DNA of 22,087 nucleotides, from NCBI GenBank assembly GCA_013360825.1, contig JABWAY010000026.1:1-22087 (forward strand), given 5' to 3'. The translations under genes were made by a program, and so were the position numbers. This document shows, piece by piece, positions 1-7,714 of this stretch. The notes beneath the pieces are model-generated. The model did no database searches. It saw only the letters and a list, made by a program, of their open reading frames with translations, and was not told where the DNA came from. This stretch comes from Candidatus Brocadiia bacterium (lineage in GTDB: Bacteria > Planctomycetota > MHYJ01 > WSZJ01). Positions within the stretch are counted from its first letter, which is position 1; each line of letters begins with the position of its first letter.

Positions 1-588
1 GACCGCGATCCGGCGCTCGCGCGTCCGGGATGCGTCCAGCCGCTGGAGCACCAGCCCGGCGGCGGCCAGCACGCAGACCAGCGCCGCGACCAGGTCTTCG
101 CGGAGAAAGGCGATCCCGTACCACGACAGCCAGGTGCTGTCCGCGTGGAGGAACCCTGCGACCAGCGCGGCCGCCCGGCCGAAGGCCACAAAGGCCAGCC
201 CCATCATCGCGGCGAGCGCCAGCAGGCTCAGCGCCATCGAGAGCCGCCTCAGCACCGCATGATTCGCGAGGACCCGCGCGCGCCCGGCCTCGTCCGGCGC
301 CGCTTCCCATGTCCCGGCGCCGGGGTCCCCGAAGACCGCCAGCGTCAGCCGCCCGAGGATCGGGAGCATGGGCTCCCGGACCGGGCTCCAGCAGGGGAAC
401 GGGCGTTCGATCGCCACCCGGTAGTAGCCCGCCGCGTCGCCCCCCAGCTGCGGCGAGGCGTTCTCCACCTGGCCCGCCTCCACGGCCGCGAGGACCTCGG
501 TCCGGCGGACCGCCCCCCATCCGATCAGCGCCAGGAATGCCAGGCCGGCCAGAATCCAGCGACGTCGTTCGGCGGGAAGGGGGGGCAC
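1..588 (-). CDS. Membrane glycosyltransferase-like protein, GT-C type (3' part outside window)
   Basis: No annotated start is obvious, but an open frame reads leftward from GTG at 588 through the window edge, giving the first 196 residues. A hydrophobic helix lies at about residues 10-27, followed by an extracytoplasmic stretch with Asp-Ala-x-x-Tyr-Tyr and, 16-20 residues later, Arg-Glu-Pro-Met-Leu-Pro. This DAxxYY...REPxxP arrangement after the first helix is what is seen in polytopic GT-C glycosyltransferases of the PMT/ArnT kind, where the Asp is the acidic catalytic or metal residue. Two further hydrophobic stretches follow near residues 120-150 and 170-187. The GTG start is chosen because a TACAAT box ends seven bases upstream and the frame upstream has no ATG. 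No sugar donor or acceptor can be named. It diverges from the secreted protein at 677. Polytopic membrane protein is secure; glycosyltransferase is an inference. Confidence 0.7.
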   Translation of the reverse strand, partial: MPPLPAERRRWILAGLAFLALIGWGAVRRTEVLAAVEAGQVENASPQLGGDAAGYYRVAIERPFPCWSPVREPMLPILGRLTLAVFGDPGAGTWEAAPDEAGRARVLANHAVLRRLSMALSLLALAAMMGLAFVAFGRAAALVAGFLHADSTWLSWYGIAFLREDLVAALVCVLAAAGLVLQRLDASRTRERRIAV

Positions 589-594
589 CCGGGG

Positions 595-600
595 ATTGTA
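595..600 (-). promoter_or_regulatory. -10 box TACAAT for the membrane protein gene
   Basis: TACAAT read on the minus strand, followed by six bases (CCCCGG) and the GTG at 588. The spacing places transcription initiation at or next to the start codon, so the mRNA would be leaderless. No Shine-Dalgarno is visible. The same arrangement occurs before the genes starting at 4161 and 7621. Confidence 0.5.
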
Positions 601-661
601 CGGCGCATCGTCCGCGACGGCGCCGGGGAGCTTTCCGTGCCCGCTTCTGCGCTGCGCCGAT

Positions 662-667
662 TAGACT
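662..667 (+). promoter_or_regulatory. -10 box TAGACT for the secreted protein gene
   Basis: TAGACT lies nine bases before the ATG at 677 with no Shine-Dalgarno between, so the transcript would have a leader of only a few bases. A -35 element is not clear. Confidence 0.45.
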
Positions 668-676
668 CCGTCCCCT

Positions 677-1459
677 ATGACAACCTCCGAGACTCGATTC
701 TGCGCCGCCGTGCTCCTGGTCGCCTCGCTCGCCGCCTCCGCGCGCGCGGATGACCGGATCGACCTTCGCTGGACGCTGGCGGAGGGGGATGTCTTCGCCC
801 TGTCGATCGACAGCGAGCGCGAGAGCCGGATGATGACGGCGAAGGACCCGATCGTGACGAAATTCCGGATGAAGGTCGCCGCCGACCTGAAGATCGACAG
901 CATCGGTCCGGACGGGACCGCCGCGGTCACCCTGGAGTTCCGGACCTTCACCGGAGTCATCGCGGCGTTCGGATTCGAGACGCCGCTCGATCCGGAGCAG
1001 TCGGACGTTTCGGGGAAGTCGGTGACCGGAACGCTGACGCCGCGCGGCGACCTGAAGCTGGACCGGAAGGCGCTGAAAGGCGTGGTGGAGGCCCACGACA
1101 TCTCGGAGGAGTTCGGCGCGCTGTTCCCCGTCGTCCCCGGGGAGGGGGTGTCGGTCGAGACCGGGTGGGCGGCGACGGTCGAGGATCGGGAGGAGGAGTG
1201 GGCGGTGCTCGGCTCCTCGGACGGGGCCGTGAAACTGGCGGGAACCTGCAGGGCGGACAAGCAGGGGGACCTCGGGGAGACGAAGACGAGCTACGTGGCG
1301 AAGGGGACGATGTCGGCGAGCGTGAGCCTCGACGGCGGGCACCCCACGCAGGTCGCCGTCGAGTGGACGGAGGACTCCCGGCTGATCGGGAAGGACTCGC
1401 GGCTGGAGACCGGCATGACGCTGAAGCGCACGGTCGAGGTGGCGAAGAAGCCGCGCTGA
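677..1459 (+). CDS. Secreted protein of unknown function (DUF6263-like)
   Basis: A 260-residue protein with a clear Sec signal peptide: a short polar start, a hydrophobic core (AAVLLVASLAASA) and an Ala-Arg-Ala cleavage region near residue 24. The mature part begins with a beta-strand pattern (LRWTLAEGDVFALSI) and continues as alternating strands rich in Thr, Val, Lys and Glu. No catalytic motif is seen. The opening pattern of Leu-x-Trp-x-x-x-x-Gly-Asp plus conserved-looking strands resembles secreted DUF6263-type proteins found in Planctomycetota and Bacteroidota; this is a pattern impression, not a search result. It has its own short-leader promoter and ends exactly at the base before the stop codon of the convergent rlmN gene, leaving no intergenic space for a separate terminator. 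Confidence 0.8.
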   Translation: MTTSETRFCAAVLLVASLAASARADDRIDLRWTLAEGDVFALSIDSERESRMMTAKDPIVTKFRMKVAADLKIDSIGPDGTAAVTLEFRTFTGVIAAFGFETPLDPEQSDVSGKSVTGTLTPRGDLKLDRKALKGVVEAHDISEEFGALFPVVPGEGVSVETGWAATVEDREEEWAVLGSSDGAVKLAGTCRADKQGDLGETKTSYVAKGTMSASVSLDGGHPTQVAVEWTEDSRLIGKDSRLETGMTLKRTVEVAKKPR

Positions 1460-2560
1460 TCAGGGCGGGGGGGATTCCGCGGTCCGGCGGCGAAGCTGGC
1501 CGCAGGCCGCTTCCCCGTCCGCGCCGCGCTGCTTCCGGATGTGAACGACCACGCCGTGTTCCCGCAGGATCTTCCAGAACCGCGATGCGCGCTCCGGCGG
1601 CGTCGCCCGGAACGGGAGCCCGTCCACCGCGTTGTGCGGGATCAGGTTCACGTGAAACGCCCGCCCGCGCAGGACCCGGGCCAGCTCGACGGCCATTTCC
1701 TGAGAGTCGTTCACGCCGTCGAGGAGCACGTAGCTCACCGTCACGTGCCGCCCGGTCCGTTCCCGGTATGCCTGCGCGGCGTCGATCGTCTCGGCGACCG
1801 GCCACAGCTTCGGGGCCGTCCGCACGATCGAGGCCCGCGTCGCGTCGTCGGGGGCGTGAAGGGAGATCGCCAGGTGCGGGGGGGACTTGGAGCCGGCGAG
1901 AACGTCCATGCCCGGGAGAATGCCGACGGTCGACACGGTGATTCCGGACGGAGGGAGCGCGCCGGCGTGCCGGTGCGTCAGGTTGCGGACCGCGCGGGCG
2001 ACGTTCGCGGCGTTGTGGAGCGGCTCTCCCATTCCCATGAAGACCACCGTGGAAAGCCGCAGGCCGCGCGCCGCGGCTTCGCGGCGGAGCAGGAGCGCCT
2101 GCAGCGTGATTTCCCCGGCGTCGAGGTTGCGGGTCAGGCCGCCGAGCCCGCTGGCGCAGAACGAGCATCCCGCCGCGCAGCCGACCTGGCTCGAGACGCA
2201 GGCCGCAGCCGTGGGGCGCCGCTTCCGCCCTGTCCCGTCCTCGCGGTTCCGCGCGCTCATCGCGAGCCGCGACTCCGTGCCGCGGACCCCGGGGATCAGG
2301 ACGCACTCGACGGCGCGGCCGTCGGCGAGGGAGACCAGGAGCTTGGTCGTTCCGTCCGGCGCGTCGACGCGGGAGATCTCGGACGGAACGGAGAGGGACC
2401 GGCCGGCGGCCGCGTCCCGGAGTGCCCTCCCATGCCACGGCTCGGGATGGAGGAGGTAGGCCGCGCGCAGCGATTTCTGCACGTTCTCCGGAGGGGCCTT
2501 CGCGGACAGCTCCTCCAGCAGGTCCTCCACGCGCGCTTCGAACAGCGACGGGTCGGGCAT
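1460..2560 (-). CDS. rlmN: RlmN-family dual-specificity RNA methyltransferase (radical SAM)
   Basis: A 366-residue radical SAM enzyme expected to methylate C2 of A2503 in 23S rRNA (and A37 in some tRNAs). The [4Fe-4S] cluster motif CxxxCxxC is at C128, C132 and C135, preceded by CVSSQVG with C121. The C-terminal RG-x-D-x-x-x-ACGQL block carries C353, the residue that in RlmN/Cfr accepts the methyl group. C121 sits where E. coli RlmN has C118, seven residues before the cluster. Other family blocks are VFMGMGEPL and the SLHAPDD and NLIPHN segments. Start: ATG 2558-2560 shares its A with the stop codon of the upstream amidohydrolase (TGATG), so translation is coupled and the longer upstream extension is rejected. 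Cfr (C8 methylation) cannot be excluded from motifs alone, but length and the overall pattern fit RlmN. Confidence 0.93.
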   Translation of the reverse strand: MPDPSLFEARVEDLLEELSAKAPPENVQKSLRAAYLLHPEPWHGRALRDAAAGRSLSVPSEISRVDAPDGTTKLLVSLADGRAVECVLIPGVRGTESRLAMSARNREDGTGRKRRPTAAACVSSQVGCAAGCSFCASGLGGLTRNLDAGEITLQALLLRREAAARGLRLSTVVFMGMGEPLHNAANVARAVRNLTHRHAGALPPSGITVSTVGILPGMDVLAGSKSPPHLAISLHAPDDATRASIVRTAPKLWPVAETIDAAQAYRERTGRHVTVSYVLLDGVNDSQEMAVELARVLRGRAFHVNLIPHNAVDGLPFRATPPERASRFWKILREHGVVVHIRKQRGADGEAACGQLRRRTAESPPP

Positions 2561-4161
2561 CAGCGCTTCCGGTAGACGACTTTCCCGTCGACGATCGTCA
2601 GAACGACGAGCGCGTCGGCCATCCGGGCCGGGCCGCAATCGATGGGGTCCTCGTTGAAGACCACGAGGTCTGCCCTGCGTCCCGGGGCGATCGACCCCTG
2701 GAGGTGGTCGAGGCCGGCGGCCCAGGCGGAGCCGCGGGTGTAGGCCAGGAACGCATCCCAGGGTGCGATGCACTCACCGGGGGTCCAGGGGGACCCGTCG
2801 TCCTTCGGCCGGAGGACGGCGCCTTTCAGGGACCGCCGCGGATCGGGGGGCTCCACGGGGACGTCGGTGCCGAAGGCCAGCGCCGCGCCGGCCTTCAGCA
2901 GGCTCATGAGCGGAAACGTCCGCTTCGACCGTTCCGGCCCCCACAGCCGTTCCGCCGTCTCGACGTCACCCATGAGCTGGCACGGCTGCACGCTGGCGAT
3001 GACGCCGAGCTGGCCGAATCGGGGGATGTCCTGTTCCGAGATGCACTGCGCGTGCTCGATCCGCTGGCGGAGGCCGTTCGCGGCGGTCGCGGCCTTCGCG
3101 CCCTCGAAGGCGTCGAGGGCATTCCGCACGGCGCGGTCGCCGATGGCGTGGATGGCGCAGGCAATCCCGTTCTCCGCCGCCTTCTTCACGATCGCCGCCA
3201 TCTCCGGGGCGGTCAGGACTTCCATCCCCTTCGAAGCGGATCCCACGTAAGGTTCCAGCATCGCGGCGGTCCCCGAGCCGAGTGAACCGTCCGCGTACAG
3301 CTTGATTCCGCCGAACCGCAGCCAGTCCCCGCCGAACCCGCTCCGCAACCCCAACCCGATCAGGCGGTCCAGGTCCTGCGCGGCGAACCACAGCGTCAGG
3401 CGCACGCCGAGCATCCCCGCCCGGTCCTGCTTCTGGAGCAGCCGGAACGCTTCCTCCAGCTCGAGATCTTTTCCCATCGACCCCGAGAGGATGTCGGCGC
3501 TGGCGATCCCGAGGGTGTGGAACTGGTCGGTTGCGTCGCGCAGGCCGCCGAGGACGGTGCGTTCGGGTGGGGAGGCGATGTGCGGCTTGATCAGTTCGAT
3601 GGCCTGCTCGCGGAGGATTCCGGTGGGTTCGCCGGAGGCGTCGCGCTCGATCACGCCGCCTTTGGGATCCGTCGTGGCCCGGGAGATTCCGGCCTGCTGG
3701 AGGGCCACGGAGTTGACCCACCAGGTGTGGCCGTCCTTGGCCGCCAGCGCCACGGGGTGGTTCGGGGCGACCTCATCGAGCTGCCCGCGCGTCGGCCATT
3801 CCGTCGTCTGCCAGCGCTGCAGGCTCCAGCCCCGTCCGACGATCCACTCGCCCGGCGCCGCCCGTTCCGCCAGCCCCCGCACGGCTTCGAGAGCGGTGTG
3901 CTCGCTGTGCGCATCCTCCAGCCGGAGGCGGCGGAGGGTGATCGCAAAGTGGTAGAAGTGGGTATGGGCGTCGTGGAAGGCGGGGAGGACGGACTTGCCT
4001 TCCAGGTCGATGACCTCATCGCCCTGGCGGTAGAGCGCCCGGGCGTCGAAGTCGTCGCCGAGGAAGGAGACGCGCCCGTTTTCGCAGAGGAGGGCGGTCT
4101 GGTCGGGCCATTGCGGGTCGAACGAGCGGATGCGGCCGTTGACGAGGAGGAGGCGATTCAT
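2560..4161 (-). CDS. YtcJ-like metal-dependent amidohydrolase (amidohydrolase family 3)
   Basis: A 533-residue TIM-barrel hydrolase without signal peptide, so cytoplasmic. Metal-binding and active-site blocks in order: HDAHTHF at 63-69 (first metal histidines H66, H68), IKLYADGSLGSGTAAM around K287, HAIGDRA (H338), RIEHAQ (H370) and GTDVPVEPPDP (D433). The composite beta-sandwich is formed by the N-terminal VNGRI...SVLPAF and C-terminal GSIAPGRRADLVVFNEDP segments. This order is characteristic of the YtcJ/LAF3 group of amidohydrolases, whose substrates are mostly unknown (N-acyl or formamide-type compounds in the few studied). It heads a two-gene unit with rlmN, overlapping it by one base. 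A TAAACT box six bases before the ATG suggests a leaderless mRNA. Length is normal for the family. The true substrate cannot be told. Confidence 0.92.
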   Translation of the reverse strand: MNRLLLVNGRIRSFDPQWPDQTALLCENGRVSFLGDDFDARALYRQGDEVIDLEGKSVLPAFHDAHTHFYHFAITLRRLRLEDAHSEHTALEAVRGLAERAAPGEWIVGRGWSLQRWQTTEWPTRGQLDEVAPNHPVALAAKDGHTWWVNSVALQQAGISRATTDPKGGVIERDASGEPTGILREQAIELIKPHIASPPERTVLGGLRDATDQFHTLGIASADILSGSMGKDLELEEAFRLLQKQDRAGMLGVRLTLWFAAQDLDRLIGLGLRSGFGGDWLRFGGIKLYADGSLGSGTAAMLEPYVGSASKGMEVLTAPEMAAIVKKAAENGIACAIHAIGDRAVRNALDAFEGAKAATAANGLRQRIEHAQCISEQDIPRFGQLGVIASVQPCQLMGDVETAERLWGPERSKRTFPLMSLLKAGAALAFGTDVPVEPPDPRRSLKGAVLRPKDDGSPWTPGECIAPWDAFLAYTRGSAWAAGLDHLQGSIAPGRRADLVVFNEDPIDCGPARMADALVVLTIVDGKVVYRKR

Positions 4162-4167
4162 GCGGGG

Positions 4168-4173
4168 AGTTTA
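4168..4173 (-). promoter_or_regulatory. -10 box TAAACT for the amidohydrolase-rlmN unit
   Basis: TAAACT on the minus strand followed by six bases (CCCCGC) and ATG 4161. TTCAAC lies about 18 bases further upstream as a possible weak -35. No ribosome binding site fits in the gap, so the transcript is predicted leaderless. Confidence 0.5.
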
Positions 4174-4256
4174 CGCGGGAGGGGGGAGGGGTTGAACGGA
4201 AAGTCACCCCCGGATTCCGCGTCCCCGCGACGGGCGGGTTTTCCGCGGGGGATCCC

Positions 4257-6428
4257 CTACCACCGGACGCGCAGCGATCCGCCGTAGAGCTGCCCGCGGT
4301 CGCCCGTCGTGCGCACGCGCTCGAGCAGTTTCCCGGCGTCGAAGACCGGCTTCCACGGGGTTTTCCGGTCCCCGATGACGATGGTCATGGGCGTGGTCAT
4401 CAGGAGCGGATCGTGGAAGACCTCGACCTCCGCGGGCTTTCCCGCCAGGGCCGTGAGAGTGATCGTGGACTCCGCAATGTCCGCGCGGATGCGGCAGAGA
4501 TCCCGCGGATTGAAGGCGCCGTCGCGCGCGCCGAACGCGGCCCCGCCGGAGACCGAGCGGATCGAGAGCCAGGCGCGCGTTCCCTCGTAGGCGTTCATCG
4601 CCGCGTGGTCGATCCGCCGGGGATGGGGATCGCGCCGCCGGGCTGCGGCGAACTCCAGGAACATCGGGTAGAGCCAGGTCATCCGGTCGTGGCCGAAATT
4701 CCGCAACTCGTGGTACTCGAACGGCCCGCCGGCCGCCCGCAGCTCCTTCGCGGCCCGGCGGTTGTAGACCGTGTTCAGCCCGTCGAACTCTCCCTCCATC
4801 ACGAACAGCGGCACGTCCGCGACGTTCCCGAGAAACGGGTACCCGTCCGCGAACGCTTTCGGCCCGTGGATCTCGGGGCCGAGCGCGGCCCAGCGATCCG
4901 GGTACGCCTGCCCGAGCCGCCAGGTCATCGCCCCGCCCATGGAAATCCCGCTCAGGTAGACCCGGTCCGGGTCGACGTTGTGCCGGAGAATCATCGCCGC
5001 CACCTCGTCCAGGACCGCCGCATCCGCCTGCGGCGACCGGGTCGTTCCCCCCGTCGTCCCGTAGATGGGACAGATCAGGATCATCCCGGCCGCGTCCGCC
5101 AGCGGCCCCCAGATCCCGAAATCGTACGCAGGCTCACGGTACTGCCCGTGCAGGACGACCAGGAGCGGCCAGCGCCGCCAGCAGGAGTAGCCTTCGGGGA
5201 AGCGCGCGAACAGTCCCGGCCGGATCTCGCCGGTCGGCGGGGGAGGGTCGAACGACGGCGCCCGCTTCACCGCCGCCATCAGCGCTTCGGCGTCCGGCTT
5301 CAGTTTCAGCACGGCCGCCGCGGGGCCCCCGCGGAGGAACTCCCGCACGGCATCCTCGAGGGCCCGGAACGCCTTCGGTGTCTCGACGGCCAGTTTCGGG
5401 AGGTCGTCGCCATAAATGAGGGCGAACCGCAACCGGAGGAGGGTGTCCTCCGGGTCCCCGCCCTGCAGGTCGATCCGGCCGCCGTCGACGAGCCGCCGCG
5501 CCGCGGCGCGCCCCTCCGGACCGGGGCGGCAGGGCAGCGGGAACTCGACCCCGGGCGCGCGGCGGACCGCCTCCGCGGCCTCCCACTCGGCCGGCTCCTC
5601 GCGTGGAACGGGGGGCGGGCGGTCCCATCCGAGTTCGCGGATCCACTCCCCGGGAATCGTCGCGCCCCGCCGGAGCCCGGGATAGAGACAGGTCGGCCGC
5701 GCGGCCATCAGCCCCTCGGCTTCGTTCTTCCAGATCGTCCCCCCGTTCCCGAGATCCGCCAGCTCCAGCGCGATCGTCTCCTCCACCACCCCCTTCCCCG
5801 GCCGGATCCACTCCCCGGCGATGAGCAGGCGCCCGGCGTCGTCCACCGCCTCCGAACGGACCTTCAGGAGGATCGCGCGCGGCCGCCGCCAGGCCGCCTT
5901 CCCCTGCGCCTTCCACTCCGTCTGCGCGATCCACCACTGCGGGAGCCCCACGCCGGTCCCGATCCCCGGCACCAGGAGCCGCTGGCCGAGAAGCGCCTTC
6001 GGGTCGAGTTCGGGGTGGCGCGCGGAGAGCGGCCCGCCCGTTCCCAGGACGACGCGGCCGTCGGCGAACTCATAACGCTCCACCCGGATCTCGTCCGGCA
6101 GCGCCTCCCAGCCGATGGCCCGCATGTCCTCGCGCTGGAGCCGGCGGGCCAGGCCAGACAGGTAGTCGTCGCCGGACTCGTGGTCGTAGTGGAACTGGAC
6201 GAGGTCGCGGAACAGGGCCCGCGCGGCCGGGAGGTCCGGCGGGGCGTCCATCCGCGCGAGGAGCTTCGCGTAGGCCGCGGCGGGCAGAAATCCGGACTCC
6301 CGCCCCAGCTCGACGAGGTTCCGCTCCTCGGCGAGGATCTCCGGGGGAACCTGCGCGAACGCCGGGATCGAGGCCGCGAGAGCGACGATCCCCGCCGACA
6401 GGCGACCGAGCAGCGACCCTCGAGACAT
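4257..6428 (-). CDS. Secreted alpha/beta hydrolase with large N-terminal extension (esterase/peptidase-like)
   Basis: A 723-residue exported protein. Signal peptide residues 1-25 (SAGIVALAASIPAFA then QVPPE). Residues 30-400 form a region of unknown fold with Trp/Arg-rich strands. The C-terminal domain (about 400-650) is an alpha/beta hydrolase: LLVVLHGQY (oxyanion strand, 422-430), GISMGG with nucleophile S496, EGEFDG with D549 and FGHDRMTW with H580, a complete Ser-Asp-His triad of the kind found in PHB-depolymerase, feruloyl-esterase and S9-like enzymes. A beta-rich tail of about 100 residues follows. The substrate is probably an extracellular polymer or ester, which is inference. An in-frame GTG at 6464 overlaps the AAA ATPase stop codon (GTGA), but the ATG at 6428 is preferred because it puts the signal peptide at the N-terminus and GGGAGAGGG lies just before it. 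It follows the ATPase by 32 bases and is probably cotranscribed. Confidence 0.85.
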   Translation of the reverse strand: MSRGSLLGRLSAGIVALAASIPAFAQVPPEILAEERNLVELGRESGFLPAAAYAKLLARMDAPPDLPAARALFRDLVQFHYDHESGDDYLSGLARRLQREDMRAIGWEALPDEIRVERYEFADGRVVLGTGGPLSARHPELDPKALLGQRLLVPGIGTGVGLPQWWIAQTEWKAQGKAAWRRPRAILLKVRSEAVDDAGRLLIAGEWIRPGKGVVEETIALELADLGNGGTIWKNEAEGLMAARPTCLYPGLRRGATIPGEWIRELGWDRPPPVPREEPAEWEAAEAVRRAPGVEFPLPCRPGPEGRAAARRLVDGGRIDLQGGDPEDTLLRLRFALIYGDDLPKLAVETPKAFRALEDAVREFLRGGPAAAVLKLKPDAEALMAAVKRAPSFDPPPPTGEIRPGLFARFPEGYSCWRRWPLLVVLHGQYREPAYDFGIWGPLADAAGMILICPIYGTTGGTTRSPQADAAVLDEVAAMILRHNVDPDRVYLSGISMGGAMTWRLGQAYPDRWAALGPEIHGPKAFADGYPFLGNVADVPLFVMEGEFDGLNTVYNRRAAKELRAAGGPFEYHELRNFGHDRMTWLYPMFLEFAAARRRDPHPRRIDHAAMNAYEGTRAWLSIRSVSGGAAFGARDGAFNPRDLCRIRADIAESTITLTALAGKPAEVEVFHDPLLMTTPMTIVIGDRKTPWKPVFDAGKLLERVRTTGDRGQLYGGSLRVRW

Positions 6429-6460
6429 CCCTCTCCCTTCCCCCCCCCGTGCGTCCCGGC

Positions 6461-7621
6461 TCACGGCTTCCGGCGGAATTCCTCGAACCGCTCCACGTTC
6501 TCCCGGGAGACGCTCGGTTTCAGGGTCTTCAGCGCCTCGTCGAACGCCTCCAGGCTCATCGGGCGATCGGCACCCTCCTCGACCGAGTCCTCGAACAGCT
6601 CCTCCTTCACCTTCCGGACGAGGTACGCGATGTCCGCCCCGCTGTACCCCTCCAGCTTCGCCGCCACCGCGCCCAGGTCCAGCCCGGCGGCCAGCGGCGC
6701 GTTCTCCAGGTTCATCTCGAGGATCTGGCGCCGCGCCGGCAGATCGGGGAGGCCGATGTAGATCTTCTCATCGAAGCGCCCGGGTCTCATCGCGGCGTAG
6801 TCGAGCGCCCAGGGCTCGTTGGTGGCGCCCATGAACAGGATCGTCCGGTCCTCCGCCTTTCCCGAAAACCCGTCCATCTCCGCGAGGATCGACGGGACCA
6901 GCCTCTGCATGACGTTGGACTCCTGGTCGCGACGGGAGGGGAGGAGCGACTCGATCTCGTCGATGAACACGATCGATCGCCCGGATTCGCGCGCCTCGGC
7001 GAACAGGTTGGCGATGTTCTTCTCCGCCTCGCCGACCCATTTCGACAGGATGCGCGACGGCGTCACCACGAAAAACGTCGCCTCCAGTTCCGCGGCGACC
7101 GCGCGCGCCATCAGGGTCTTTCCCGTTCCCGGCGGCCCGTAGAGCAGGATCCCGCCGCCCTTCGTCACGCCGTACTTCTTCGCTTTCTCGGGGTGGGCAA
7201 AGGGATAAATCATCTTGATCCGGATCTGCTTCTTCGGCTCTTCCAGCCCCGCGATGTCGCTGAATTTCACCTTCGGCTTCTCGCGGACGATCCAGTCCCC
7301 GGCTTTCCCTTTCCCCTTCGCCTTCGCGCCCCCCTCGGCCGGCGCAGGCGCCTCCGCACGCCCCGCCTCCGGGTCGCCCCCCGATTCCCCCTCCGCGTCC
7401 GCGGAATCCGGCATCGACCGCGCCGTCCCCACCAGTTCCCGCGCGTGCCGGAGCCGCTGCTCCTTCAGCGTCCCCTCGCTCGCCTGCGCCAGCCGGAGCA
7501 GGTACTCCGCCGCCTTCAGGACCTGATACTTCGCTTCCCGGAAGTTCCCCGCCCGGCGGGCGGAGAGCCCGAGCGACTTGTGGTGATTGAAGCGGTCGAG
7601 GTAGAACTCGGCGGAGGGCAT
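6461..7621 (-). CDS. Vps4/katanin-like AAA ATPase with MIT-like N-terminal domain
   Basis: A 386-residue cytoplasmic ATPase. Residues 1-70 are predicted as three amphipathic helices with the spacing of an MIT domain (GNFREAKYQVLKAAEYLL in helix 2). A low-complexity Ala/Gly/Lys/Glu linker covers 71-108. The AAA module has Walker A GPPGTGKT (162-169), pore loop 1 SKWVGEAEK with aromatic W195, Walker B IVFIDE (D221, E222), sensor-1 GATN (N268) and MRPGRFD with R282. The C-terminal MSLEAFDEALKTLKPSVS followed by an Arg/Phe-rich helix matches the closing helix of Vps4, katanin and archaeal CdvC, a hallmark of the meiotic clade of AAA proteins. Such enzymes remodel protein filaments or complexes by threading. 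A bacterial partner is not evident nearby. The start at ATG 7621 is set by the TATACT box six bases upstream; longer in-frame extensions are non-coding in character. Confidence 0.9.
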   Translation of the reverse strand: MPSAEFYLDRFNHHKSLGLSARRAGNFREAKYQVLKAAEYLLRLAQASEGTLKEQRLRHARELVGTARSMPDSADAEGESGGDPEAGRAEAPAPAEGGAKAKGKGKAGDWIVREKPKVKFSDIAGLEEPKKQIRIKMIYPFAHPEKAKKYGVTKGGGILLYGPPGTGKTLMARAVAAELEATFFVVTPSRILSKWVGEAEKNIANLFAEARESGRSIVFIDEIESLLPSRRDQESNVMQRLVPSILAEMDGFSGKAEDRTILFMGATNEPWALDYAAMRPGRFDEKIYIGLPDLPARRQILEMNLENAPLAAGLDLGAVAAKLEGYSGADIAYLVRKVKEELFEDSVEEGADRPMSLEAFDEALKTLKPSVSRENVERFEEFRRKP

Positions 7622-7627
7622 CGGGGA

Positions 7628-7633
7628 AGTATA
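7628..7633 (-). promoter_or_regulatory. -10 box TATACT for the AAA ATPase-hydrolase unit
   Basis: TATACT on the minus strand, then TCCCCG and ATG 7621. It is the closest to consensus of the -10 boxes in the window, and its six-base distance to the start codon implies a leaderless mRNA. Confidence 0.55.
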
Positions 7634-7697
7634 TGCGAACGGCGGTGCCCGGGTTGCCGGGCGTTTACGGCGCCTTCCCGCACCGGTCCGCCTGCGG

Positions 7698-7703
7698 TAC
7701 GCT
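7698..7703 (+). promoter_or_regulatory. -10 box TACGCT for the DJ-1/PfpI gene
   Basis: GGTACGCTG with 11 bases to the ATG at 7715. The gap holds no Shine-Dalgarno, so the leader is at most a few bases. The match is weaker than the other -10 boxes. Confidence 0.3.
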
Positions 7704-7714
7704 GCTCCGACCGA

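Noticed and set aside
30..753. Plus-strand frames at the left edge
   Set aside because: The minus-strand frame here encodes hydrophobic helices and a GT-C-like motif, so the plus-strand frames are antisense artefacts.
957..2438. Minus-strand frame opposite the secreted protein and in a second frame of rlmN
   Set aside because: It covers a real plus-strand gene and then rlmN in the wrong frame; it lacks motifs.
4206..4250. CCCCGCG/CGCGGGG hairpin between the hydrolase and amidohydrolase genes as a terminator
   Set aside because: The seven-base stem has a 14-base loop and no T-tract on the minus strand; pairs like this are common by chance at this GC content.
4413..6761. A 782-codon plus-strand frame across the hydrolase and AAA genes
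   Set aside because: It is a shadow of two real minus-strand genes; the composition is Arg/Pro/Glu-rich and without recognisable motifs.
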